Shown here: positions 17,816-26,016 of the stretch, one piece after another
How positions within the stretch are numbered: the first letter of the stretch is position 1
How the letters are laid out: each line of letters starts with the position of its first letter
Assembly (NCBI GenBank): GCA_963724535.1
Contig: CAVRVD010000019.1
Span: forward strand, 163,936 to 227,935
Length of the DNA: 64,000 nt
Direction: 5' to 3'
Origin: JADJPO01 sp963724535
GTDB lineage: Bacteria; Actinomycetota; Actinomycetes; Actinomycetales; Kineosporiaceae
The notes under the pieces: generated by a model
Seen by the model: only the letters and a program-made list of their open reading frames with translations
Told to the model about the DNA's origin: nothing
Database searches by the model: none
Made by a program: the position numbers and the translations under genes

Positions 17816-19774
17816 TCAGAACTCCACGCCCACCGTCGCTCCGGCACCCCAGTTGATCCCCGAGCCGTACGCCGGGACCAGGACGAAACCCTCACCGCCG
17901 ACCCGGACGACGTTCCACAGCCGAACCCCGGTCCCCAGGAACGGCGAGACATCGATGCGGTTCTCCTCCAGACCCAGCACGCCGCTGCCGGCCAGGCGTG
18001 CACCGGCGGTGGCGTAGAACCAGGGCTCCTGGTATTCGACGGCAAGCCCGAGACTCCCGCCCAGCAACACGGGGCTGCCGGTGGACGAGGCGATCAGCTG
18101 ACCCTCGGCGACCAGGCGACCCCTGGCCAACGGATCGAACGTCGCCAGAACCCGGGCATACCGGACCGCGATGACCGGCTGCACACCAGGGCTCTGCTGG
18201 AAGAACAGTCCCGTCCCGAGGACATTGCCGTGCGCCGACTGAGCGGCCACGTCCTGCGCGCGCTCCTGCGCGGCCCGCGCGCGTGCCATTCCCGGATCCC
18301 AGGCCTCGGATCCACCGGCGTCCCGCACCGCCTCGGCCTCCTTGGGGCTGGTGGGGACCCAGCCGATCAGGTCGAGGCGACCCTGGAAGTAGGCCAGGCG
18401 CATGCTCTCCTCGCCCCGCCCCCGACCGCTGAACAGGAAGGGGCCGCTGACCAGGGAGCCGACCCTGGACGCGAGTCGATGGATCTCCTCGTAGTTGCTT
18501 CTGCCGGAGACGATCTGCCGCGTGAAGTACTCCGTGAACCCCTCAACGATGTTTCGCTCGTCCAGGAAGGCGGCCGCGAAGGCCGGGTGGGCCAGTTCAT
18601 GGATCAATTCGTGTACAGCCGTTCCGAGGCCGGATTCGCCCCGCGGTGGGACGCGGATGGTGGCCGTCGAGTGGCTCCCGCCGACGCCCTTGAGCGCCGC
18701 TCGGCGCAGCAGGTCCGACTGCTCGGCGTCCAGGATGTCCAGCACCCGCCTCACCACGTCCTCACGGGACTCGTCGTCCGCATCGGCCAAGGCCGTCCGG
18801 CAGGTTGCGCATTCGGTGTCGATCCGGGTCCGGGCCAGGGCCCGCCCGGCGTCGCCGGTGTCGACGAACTCGACAAGCACCTGGTCACGGGCCCTGCGTT
18901 GGGCCGGTGTCAGGGAACTGACACGGGTCAAGGTGATCTGACGGGTGTAATCCCCGTATCGGTCGAGGACGAGTTCTCGGGCGCGCTCGACGACCTTCAT
19001 GGCGTCGTCCTCGCTCACCAGGCGGGTTTGCTCGGTGGCTCGTCCGGCGATTGCGGTGAGATCCCTGACCAGCACGGGCACCAGTCGCGCGACGACGGCG
19101 GCGCGCTCCACCTCGGACAGAGTCCTGCCCCGGGTGACCACCGGCTTGGGCTTGCGCTCGGGCGTCTGCGCCTCCCCTGTGGTCGGTGCCTCCGTGGGCG
19201 TCGCGGTGGACGGCGAGGGCGTGACCTGGCGTTCGCGGCGCAGCAGCCGCTCGATCCGGGACTGTTCGTCGGGATCCGGGTAATGCGCCGCGTCGTCTCC
19301 GCGGGGCTGGCGCTGCAACACCGGGCCACGGGCCACGGCGAGCCCGAGATCCTCGACCGGACCGTACGAGCCGATCCCTGTGGTGTCGTATCGCGCGGCC
19401 CGGTGAGCCTGCTGCTCGGCCCTCGTCCCGTGCGGCAGAACCGTTGGCTCTCGGGCGGGATCGTGCCGGTGCGTGCCAGGCAGGGCCCGCTGCTGGACGA
19501 CGTGCGCCAGTTCGTGGGCCAGCCGACGTGATCCGACAGGGGAGCGCGGCGCAAACATCCCGGGGGCGAACACGACGTGCTCCCCGACGGTGTAGGCGTT
19601 CGCATCGAGGGCGGGGGCCGACGCGTCCTCGTGGACCCGGACCTGATCGAACGAGGTCCCGAACGCCGGCTCGAAGCGACGGCGGACGTCGGAGGACAAC
19701 GACCGGCCCTGGCCGGAGATCACCCGGGCGACACCGGGCGGGGCCGGCCGGCCGGGAAGAGGTCGCGGGCGCAT
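17816..19774 (-). CDS. DUF4157 eCIS cargo protein 3 with second zinc-protease-like motif
   Basis: The 652-residue product (ATG 19774) has DUF4157 at about 15-95, with HELAH at 87-91 in RRLAHELAHVVQQ. A low-complexity Pro/Thr linker (about 185-215) and a helical middle follow. At 388-396 is HELIHELAH, two overlapping HExxH motifs, followed by NIVEGFTEYF with glutamates at about 411 and 415, the arrangement expected of a gluzincin metallopeptidase. A CATC pair lies at about 322-325. The C-terminal 150 residues are beta-rich and glycine-rich (GLFFQQSPGVQPVIAVRYAR). The frame also opens at 19861, but that ATG overlaps the start of the divergent baseplate gene, so 19774 is preferred. A peptidase toxin is likely but unproven. 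Confidence 0.87.
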   Translation of the reverse strand: MRPRPLPGRPAPPGVARVISGQGRSLSSDVRRRFEPAFGTSFDQVRVHEDASAPALDANAYTVGEHVVFAPGMFAPRSPVGSRRLAHELAHVVQQRALPGTHRHDPAREPTVLPHGTRAEQQAHRAARYDTTGIGSYGPVEDLGLAVARGPVLQRQPRGDDAAHYPDPDEQSRIERLLRRERQVTPSPSTATPTEAPTTGEAQTPERKPKPVVTRGRTLSEVERAAVVARLVPVLVRDLTAIAGRATEQTRLVSEDDAMKVVERARELVLDRYGDYTRQITLTRVSSLTPAQRRARDQVLVEFVDTGDAGRALARTRIDTECATCRTALADADDESREDVVRRVLDILDAEQSDLLRRAALKGVGGSHSTATIRVPPRGESGLGTAVHELIHELAHPAFAAAFLDERNIVEGFTEYFTRQIVSGRSNYEEIHRLASRVGSLVSGPFLFSGRGRGEESMRLAYFQGRLDLIGWVPTSPKEAEAVRDAGGSEAWDPGMARARAAQERAQDVAAQSAHGNVLGTGLFFQQSPGVQPVIAVRYARVLATFDPLARGRLVAEGQLIASSTGSPVLLGGSLGLAVEYQEPWFYATAGARLAGSGVLGLEENRIDVSPFLGTGVRLWNVVRVGGEGFVLVPAYGSGINWGAGATVGVEF

Positions 19775-19789
19775 CCGGCCAGTCTCATC

Positions 19790-19843
19790 GGGGTGTGTCA
19801 CGCGTTCGTCGCCCGCACCGGTAACGACTCGGTGACGCACCCC
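19790..19843. promoter_or_regulatory. Inverted repeat in divergent promoter of cargo 3 and baseplate J gene
   Basis: GGGGTGTGTCAC (19790-19801) and GTGACGCACCCC (19832-19843) form a 12-bp inverted repeat with one mismatch and a 30-bp spacer. It fills most of the 85-bp region between the cargo 3 start and the baseplate gene start at 19860, so it is well placed to control both. Confidence 0.45.
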
Positions 19844-19859
19844 GGCGAGCATCGATGGC

Positions 19860-22004
19860 ATGGCGCTGATCAGCCCGATCCTCGACGATCGCAGCTACGC
19901 CCAGCTGAGAGAGGAGCTGGTGCGGCGGATCAGCGTCTACACGCCGGAGTGGACCGACCACAACGAGTCCGACCCCGGGATCGCCCTGCTCGAGCTGTTC
20001 GCCCACCTCGGCGAGTCGACCCTGTTCCGGTTCAACCAGATCCCCGAGACCACCAGGATCGAGTTCCTCCGGCTGCTCGGGGTCCGGGCGCGGCCGGCGC
20101 GGCCGGCGACTGCGCTGCTCGCCGCGACCACCGAGCTGCCCGCCGGCGTGCCGATCGAGGCCGGCACCGAGGTGCGCGCGGGCTCGATCACCTTCTCGAC
20201 CACCGGAGCGACCCAGGTCTGGCCGCTCGAGGCGGTGGCCGTCGGCAAGACGGCAGCCCCGGAGCCCGCCGAGGCCGACCGCACGGAGGCGGACCGCCGG
20301 GCCGATGCCCGAAGCCGCGCCGTCGTGGCGGACGACGAGCCGGTCACCTTCTACGTCACCACGCCCGTCCCGGCTGATCCCCGTTCCGCCGAGGCGGTTC
20401 CACTGGACGTCGGCCTCACGCTCGACCACGCGCTGTGGATCGCGGTGCTGCGCAAGAAGGCCACCGACGTCGGGGCGCTCGGCGGTCGCAGCCTGTTCGT
20501 CGCGATCGCCCTCGACGAAGACCTCGAGCGGCCATTCGCCCTGCAGGACCTGGCCGATGCCGGCACCCGGTTCGGGTCGCCGGGCCTGACCGAGGACCCA
20601 CCACCGATGCTCTGGCGGCTGTGGAACGGGGTCGGCAAAGGCTTCACCGTCCTCGACGTTGGCGACGACACCACGCGTGGATTGGTCACCACCGGAGTCG
20701 TCGAAGTCCTCCTGCCCCACCACCCGCCTGCCCTGGAGCCGGCCGCCCCGGGCCTCGGGGCGGACGACGAGCCACCACCGCTGGAGGACACCGAGCTTGG
20801 CGACCGGGTGATCGCCTGGATCCAGGTCAGCCGGCCTGAGACCGACCACCTCAACGACGGCATCGGGCAGGTGCGCTGGGTCGGACTCAACGGCGTCCAG
20901 GCCGAACACGCCCGCACCGCCAAGCCCGAACTGCTCGGCACCGGCACCGGTGACGCCGACCAGATCTTCTTGCTCACTCAGCACCCCGTGCTTGCGGGCA
21001 CAACCCGGGTGCAGGTCGAGGAGAGCGGCACGTGGCAGGACTGGGCCGAGGTGGACACCTACGTGGTCAGCGGACCGAACGAGCGGCACTACAGCGTCGA
21101 CCACGACGCCGGCACCGTCCACTTCGGCGGGGCCAGGGTGCCACAGCTGGGCGAGCGGATCCGGGTGCGGTCCTACCGCTACGGCGGCGGGCTTGCCGGC
21201 AACGTTCCGGCCGGGGCACTGGGCGCGGTCGCGGTGGGCGGGGTGAAGATCTCCAATCCCCTTCCGGCGGTGGGCGGCAGCGACGCGGCCTCGCTCGCCG
21301 AGGCGCTCGACGCCGTCCCGAGCCAGGTGCACCGACGCGACCGGGCGGTCGTGGCCGGCGACTTCGCCGAGCTGGCCGAGCGGGTCACCGGTGTCGCCCG
21401 CGCCGAGACGCTCGCGCTGTTGCACCCGGACCGCCCGCACGTCGAGACCCCCGGCGTGGTCAGCGTTCTCGTCTTCCCGACCGAAGACCTCACCACGCCG
21501 CAGGCGCCGCTGCCCGGGCTTGGGCTGCTGCGCCGCGTCGCGGGCTACCTCGACGAGCGCCGGCTGGTGACCACCGAGCTGTACGTCGTGCCACCGACCT
21601 ACCGCCGCCTTGCCGTCTCGATCGGGCTTGCGGTGCGCACCGGCTACCAGGTCGACGCGGTGCGCCGCTGGGTGGACACGATCCTGCGCCAGTACCTGGC
21701 CCCGCTGGCGCCGCTCGGCCCGGACGGCGAAGGTTGGCCGCTGGGGCGCGCCGTCCGCATCGCCGAGCTGGAGGCCGTGGCCGTGCAGGTCGAGGGCGTG
21801 GAGTACGTGACCGGCTCGGCGCTCGGCCTGGCCGACGGCACGGGCGGGTACATCGGGGACGACGTGGTCCTCCTGGACCGCTGGGAGGTCCCGGAGCTGA
21901 CCGACCTGGTCGTCACCGCCGGCGACCCGCTACCGATCGGCGAGGTCCACCGGCCCGTCGAGCCCGACGGCACCCTTGTGCCGCTGCCGCCGGACGTGTG
22001 CTGA
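19860..22004 (+). CDS. Baseplate assembly protein (J-like, Pvc11-type)
   Basis: The 714-residue protein matches the putative baseplate assembly family of eCIS and phage (gpJ-like). The N-terminus has the classic YTPEWTDHNESDPGIALLEL and HLGESTLFRFNQIPE, then RIEFLRLLGVRARPARPAT. Later come the phage tail strand VAVGGVKISNPLPAVGG and the J-core DAVPSQVHRRDRAVVAGDF, with LAERVTGVARAETL. Near the C-terminus, VDTILRQYLAPLAPLGPDG and ENW-like wedge contacts are conserved. This protein forms the baseplate wedges around the hub. It starts a run of coupled genes that continues to 31 kb; its stop overlaps the following ATG. Confidence 0.95.
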   Translation: MALISPILDDRSYAQLREELVRRISVYTPEWTDHNESDPGIALLELFAHLGESTLFRFNQIPETTRIEFLRLLGVRARPARPATALLAATTELPAGVPIEAGTEVRAGSITFSTTGATQVWPLEAVAVGKTAAPEPAEADRTEADRRADARSRAVVADDEPVTFYVTTPVPADPRSAEAVPLDVGLTLDHALWIAVLRKKATDVGALGGRSLFVAIALDEDLERPFALQDLADAGTRFGSPGLTEDPPPMLWRLWNGVGKGFTVLDVGDDTTRGLVTTGVVEVLLPHHPPALEPAAPGLGADDEPPPLEDTELGDRVIAWIQVSRPETDHLNDGIGQVRWVGLNGVQAEHARTAKPELLGTGTGDADQIFLLTQHPVLAGTTRVQVEESGTWQDWAEVDTYVVSGPNERHYSVDHDAGTVHFGGARVPQLGERIRVRSYRYGGGLAGNVPAGALGAVAVGGVKISNPLPAVGGSDAASLAEALDAVPSQVHRRDRAVVAGDFAELAERVTGVARAETLALLHPDRPHVETPGVVSVLVFPTEDLTTPQAPLPGLGLLRRVAGYLDERRLVTTELYVVPPTYRRLAVSIGLAVRTGYQVDAVRRWVDTILRQYLAPLAPLGPDGEGWPLGRAVRIAELEAVAVQVEGVEYVTGSALGLADGTGGYIGDDVVLLDRWEVPELTDLVVTAGDPLPIGEVHRPVEPDGTLVPLPPDVC

Positions 22005-24253
22005 TGTCCGCCCCCACGACCGGCAGCGCCTCCACCGCACGCACCTACTCCTGGGTGGTGAACGCCGACCAATGGTCCCGGTGCACCCACGAACGGACAG
22101 CGCTGCTGCCGGACGGTACCGTCGAGCTGACCTGGGACGACGACACCACTGACACGGCAACCGGTTCCGCGGCCAGGTCGGCACCGGACGGCAGGTGCGC
22201 CGACCCGGAGCAGCCAGAGCCAGACCCCGGGCACCCAGACCCCGGGCACCCAACAGGCGGCCTGGCGTTCGACGACACATGTCGCGCCTACCGCAGCCGG
22301 CCGGACCGCGGCCGGCTCGACGTGCTGCCTTCCGGCTCAGGCGGACGTCGGGCCGCTGGGGGGTCGCAGGCGTCCGACCGGCGTGGCGCCCTGGCGCACC
22401 CCACCGGACTCGCCGTGGACCGCCGCGGCCTGCTCTACATCGCCGAGACCGGCGCGGACGCCGTCCGGGTCGTGGACACCCTCACCGGTGAGCTGGCCGC
22501 CCGGGTCGCCGTCGACGGCCACCCGGTGGACGTCGCCCCCGACTGCGGGCGGGCCCTGGTCCTCGTGCGCGGCGGGCCGGGAGGCCGGACCGGCCGACTC
22601 ATGGTCCTGGACGGACGGCGCGGCGCGCGGCCGGGGCCCGACCTGGTCAGACCCTGCTACCCGCCGGAAGCGGTGCCCGTCCGGCTCACCTCAGCGCGGG
22701 ACGCCGAGGGGGTGGGCTGCCTGCTGGTGCTGTGGCGGGCCCGGGACGAACGCGCCGCCGTGGCCCTGCCGAACGGCACCGTGCTGGCCGAACCGAACGG
22801 CGCGACGGACGTCGACCTCGGTCCAGACGGACGTCTGGTCGTCGCTGTCGGCGCGGGCCGGCCGCTCCGCGACCTCCAGCTCGTCCCGGGGGGCGGCCCA
22901 CAGCTGCTGGAGCGGGAACCGCTGCGGGCCCCGGGCTTCGACGGGGCAGCGGTCTCGACGGCGCCCAACGGCCGGGTGGCGTTCACCACCGCCGCGGGCT
23001 ACTCCTGGACCGCCGGCTCAGCCGCGCGCCGGGCCACCTCGGGCGAGGTCGTCACCTACCGGCTGGACTCCCTGGCCTATCGCACCCGGTGGGGCCGGGC
23101 GTTCATCGACGCCTGCCTGCCCGGCGGAACCCATTTGGCCCTGCGTTTCGTGACCACCGACGCCGACGAGGTGCTCGACCCCATCCCCGCCGTCGCGCCC
23201 GAGCGCGGTGGGCGGGTGGTGTCCGAGCCACAGGTCACCCCGCCGCAGGCTCCGGCGCATCTGCTGACCGCGGCCCGGCGGGCGCCCGCACACGGTGCCT
23301 ACCGCCGTCCCGGTGGACCCGAGACCCCTTGGCCGGTATCGGGAGACGAGCGGCGGTTGCAGACCTACGAGGTCCCGGTGCACGCCGCCCCCGGTCGCTA
23401 TTTGTGGATCGAGCTGGTGCTCACCGGCACCGACCGGGTCTCCCCCACGATCGGCGCGCTGCGTGTCGAGCGGCCGGGCCACGCCCTGCTGGGCGCATTG
23501 CCCCGGGCCTGGTCACGGCGCGAGGAGGACGCGGCCTTCCTGCAGCGTCTGCTCGCCCCGGCCGAGGGCCTGCTGCACGAGCTGGATCGCCGCGCCGCCG
23601 AGCGGGCAGCGCTGGTCAACCCGCGCAGCATCCCAACGGAGGCGATGGACTGGTTGGCCTCGTTCGCCGCCCTGACCTCGGACCGGCGCTGGTCGGAGCC
23701 GGCCCGCAGGACCTTGATCGCCGAGGTCTACCCGCTGTTCCGGCAGCGCGGCACCCTGGGCTGCCTGCTCCGGCTGATGGAGATCTACCTCGGCCACCGC
23801 CCGACGATCATCGAGACCTGGCGGTTGCGCGGCCTGACCGGCGTCATCCTCGGCGCCACCCCGCTGCGCGCGCCGGTCGAGACGATCGGCGGGGCGGGCT
23901 CGCGGACGAGTGGTCTGGGTCGGTTCGCCGTCGGTGACGGCTCGGCCACCGCGCACCGGTTCACGGCGCTGGTCCCGGGCCGCCTGACCACGGAACAGCG
24001 CGCGGTGCTCGGCCACATCCTGGCCGACCACCGACCGGCGCACACCCTGGGCGAGCTCTGCGAGCTCGGTGAGGGCATGCGCCTCGGCCAGAGCCTGCGC
24101 CTGGACCTCACCGCCTACGTCGCGGCCGCGGACGACCGGCCCACCCCGGCGGTCTTCGGTCGTACTGGACTCGGCGTCGACGCCGTCCTGGGCGTGCCCG
24201 TCACCGGCAGCCGCCTCGACGGCGTCCGGGTGGGGCAGGTGAGCGTCGGATGA
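22004..24253 (+). CDS. Tail protein I-like baseplate protein with N-terminal propeller-like region (Pvc12-like)
   Basis: ATG 22004 overlaps the upstream stop by one base, giving 749 residues. Residues about 110-340 resemble NHL/propeller blades (HPTGLAVDRRGLLYIAETGA, VVDTLTGELAARVAVDG). Residues about 490-680 are a phage tail protein I domain: ALLGALPRAWSRREEDAAFL, RLLAPAEGLLHELDRRAAER and LYPLFRQRGT-type strings (YPLFRQRGTLGCLLRLMEIY). The C-terminal part contains RFTALVPGRLTTEQ. Such proteins complete the baseplate in Pvc12/Afp12 position. A tandem 14-base repeat encodes PDPGHPDPGHP near residue 72. Its stop overlaps the next start. Confidence 0.9.
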   Translation: MSAPTTGSASTARTYSWVVNADQWSRCTHERTALLPDGTVELTWDDDTTDTATGSAARSAPDGRCADPEQPEPDPGHPDPGHPTGGLAFDDTCRAYRSRPDRGRLDVLPSGSGGRRAAGGSQASDRRGALAHPTGLAVDRRGLLYIAETGADAVRVVDTLTGELAARVAVDGHPVDVAPDCGRALVLVRGGPGGRTGRLMVLDGRRGARPGPDLVRPCYPPEAVPVRLTSARDAEGVGCLLVLWRARDERAAVALPNGTVLAEPNGATDVDLGPDGRLVVAVGAGRPLRDLQLVPGGGPQLLEREPLRAPGFDGAAVSTAPNGRVAFTTAAGYSWTAGSAARRATSGEVVTYRLDSLAYRTRWGRAFIDACLPGGTHLALRFVTTDADEVLDPIPAVAPERGGRVVSEPQVTPPQAPAHLLTAARRAPAHGAYRRPGGPETPWPVSGDERRLQTYEVPVHAAPGRYLWIELVLTGTDRVSPTIGALRVERPGHALLGALPRAWSRREEDAAFLQRLLAPAEGLLHELDRRAAERAALVNPRSIPTEAMDWLASFAALTSDRRWSEPARRTLIAEVYPLFRQRGTLGCLLRLMEIYLGHRPTIIETWRLRGLTGVILGATPLRAPVETIGGAGSRTSGLGRFAVGDGSATAHRFTALVPGRLTTEQRAVLGHILADHRPAHTLGELCELGEGMRLGQSLRLDLTAYVAAADDRPTPAVFGRTGLGVDAVLGVPVTGSRLDGVRVGQVSVG

Positions 24254-26016
24254 CTGATCTGCTCGTCGACCGGATGTACGTGCGGGCCACCGCGGCCGGG
24301 CCGGACGACGAGGCACGCCTGCGCCGGCTGCTCGCAGATCTGACCACGCGCCGTCTCGACGAGGCCCTGACCGAGGTGATCCCGGCCGAGGGCCACTGGT
24401 GCCTGCGGCGGGTGGAAGTGGCCCTCCCCTACGACGCGGCAGCCGCCGACGCGGCCATCAGCCGGCACTGGGCGCGGGCCGTGGCCGACGCTCTGACCGC
24501 GCGTCTGACCTCACCGGTCGCGGCCGGTCCGGACGTGGTCCACTACCCCCGGCCACTGGCGGCGCGCACCGACCTGGTTGCCGAGCTGGCCCTCGGACGC
24601 ACGCAGCGGGAGTGGGCATGGCGCTCCGTCGGCGTGCTCACCGGCACCGACCCGCGCCCCGGGACTGATCCGGCGGAGGCCGCGCTCACCGTGCTGACCG
24701 CCGATCCCAGCGCCGCCGTGCCCGTTCTGGTCGGCGCAGTGCAGCGCGCCGGGCTCGCCGCCGTCCACCGGCTGCTCGGCGAGCACGGGTGGGCGAAGCT
24801 CGCCGCCGTGGTGCTGGACGCCCACGGGGTCGGGCGCGGGGTCGGGCACCGAATCGGACAGGGGGTCGGGGGCGGGGTCGGGCAGGGAGTCAGCCGGGAG
24901 CGCCCCGAGCGCGCACCCACGACCCACGCGGACCTCGACGGTGCGCCCGGCCGGGCCGGCACGCGTTCCACCGCAGCGGATCCGCGGGCAACGGTGACCG
25001 CCGTCCTGGCCCGGTCGACCCTGGCCGAGGCCTGGCGCACCGGTCGGGTGCGGCCGGTCCCGGCCACCGCCCGGGCCTGGGCCGCGCTGGCGGTGGCCGA
25101 GGCCGAACCGGCGACGCTGCGCCGCCCGGACCTGGACGCTGTGCTGGACCAGGTGGCCGCCGCGCTCGGCTCGCCGGCCGGGGACGACCTTCCCCGGACG
25201 TCGCCGTCCGGACCCCATGCACCGCAAGAGGTTCCACATGAAGGCCACTCCCCGGACGATGGCGGCCAGCCGGAGACGCCCGGCACCAAGTGCGCCGCTG
25301 CCGGGACCCCCCGACCCGGACCACCCGGCCCGCGACCGAGCGGCACCGACCACGGCCTCGACCACACTCACTCAGACGAAGACCGAGCAGACCATGACCG
25401 CGCACACGGGTCCGCCGCTGCGTCGCCGACCCCACCACGACCGGGACCACCGCTGGACCCGTGGCCCACCGACCCGGACCGACCCGACCTGGGCGACCCG
25501 GTACCCGTTCCCGCGCCGACGCTTCACCCGACGGCCTGGGGTGGTCTGGTCTACCTGCTGGCCACCGCGACCGAGGCCGGGGTCCCCGACGACCTGCTGG
25601 ACGACGACCGGCTGCGGGACCGCTCCGCGTCGTGGCTGCTGTTCCAGCTCCTGCGGCTGCTCATCGGCCCGGCACCAGACGCCGCGACCGACCCGACCGT
25701 GCGGGTGCTGGCCGGGCTGGCCCCCGACGCGGCGGTGCCGGAGCCGGAGCCGACCCCGGTCGAGCTGGACCCGCTGCTCGAGCACGCCGTCACGTGGGCC
25801 CGGGTCACCGCGGACCGGCTGGACGGCGACGGCGCGCCGCGCGAGCTCATCCGCCGCCTCGCCGCCCGCGTCGGGTCGGTGGAGTCCGTCCCCGGGTGGA
25901 CCGAGGTGCGGCTGGCCCTGGACGACGTCGACCTCGCGGTTCGTCGCGCGGGCCTGGACCTGGACCCCGGCTTCGTGCCCTGGCTGGGTGCCGTGGTGGT
26001 GATCCGCTATGTCTGA
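24250..26016 (+). CDS. Tape-measure-like eCIS protein
   Basis: The 588-residue protein sits just before the ATPase gene, where Afp/PVC loci encode their tape measure (Pvc14). The N-terminus (LADLTTRRLDEALTEVIP, then WCLRRVEVALPYDAAAADA) and the extreme C-terminus (FVPWLGAVVVIRY) resemble the CIS tape-measure family. Residues about 190-215 are a glycine-rich VGxGVG repeat, and residues 300-420 are proline- and histidine-rich low complexity. There are no long coiled coils. Tape measures set tube length; that role here is inferred from position and from end motifs rather than clear homology. It overlaps both neighbours by 4-8 bp. Confidence 0.75.
   Translation: MTDLLVDRMYVRATAAGPDDEARLRRLLADLTTRRLDEALTEVIPAEGHWCLRRVEVALPYDAAAADAAISRHWARAVADALTARLTSPVAAGPDVVHYPRPLAARTDLVAELALGRTQREWAWRSVGVLTGTDPRPGTDPAEAALTVLTADPSAAVPVLVGAVQRAGLAAVHRLLGEHGWAKLAAVVLDAHGVGRGVGHRIGQGVGGGVGQGVSRERPERAPTTHADLDGAPGRAGTRSTAADPRATVTAVLARSTLAEAWRTGRVRPVPATARAWAALAVAEAEPATLRRPDLDAVLDQVAAALGSPAGDDLPRTSPSGPHAPQEVPHEGHSPDDGGQPETPGTKCAAAGTPRPGPPGPRPSGTDHGLDHTHSDEDRADHDRAHGSAAASPTPPRPGPPLDPWPTDPDRPDLGDPVPVPAPTLHPTAWGGLVYLLATATEAGVPDDLLDDDRLRDRSASWLLFQLLRLLIGPAPDAATDPTVRVLAGLAPDAAVPEPEPTPVELDPLLEHAVTWARVTADRLDGDGAPRELIRRLAARVGSVESVPGWTEVRLALDDVDLAVRRAGLDLDPGFVPWLGAVVVIRYV

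Noticed and set aside
21032..22003. N-terminal extension of the tail-I-like gene by 324 codons
   Set aside because: It lies wholly within the baseplate J gene in another frame and is Arg/Gly-rich; the ATG at 22004 overlapping the upstream stop is the natural start.
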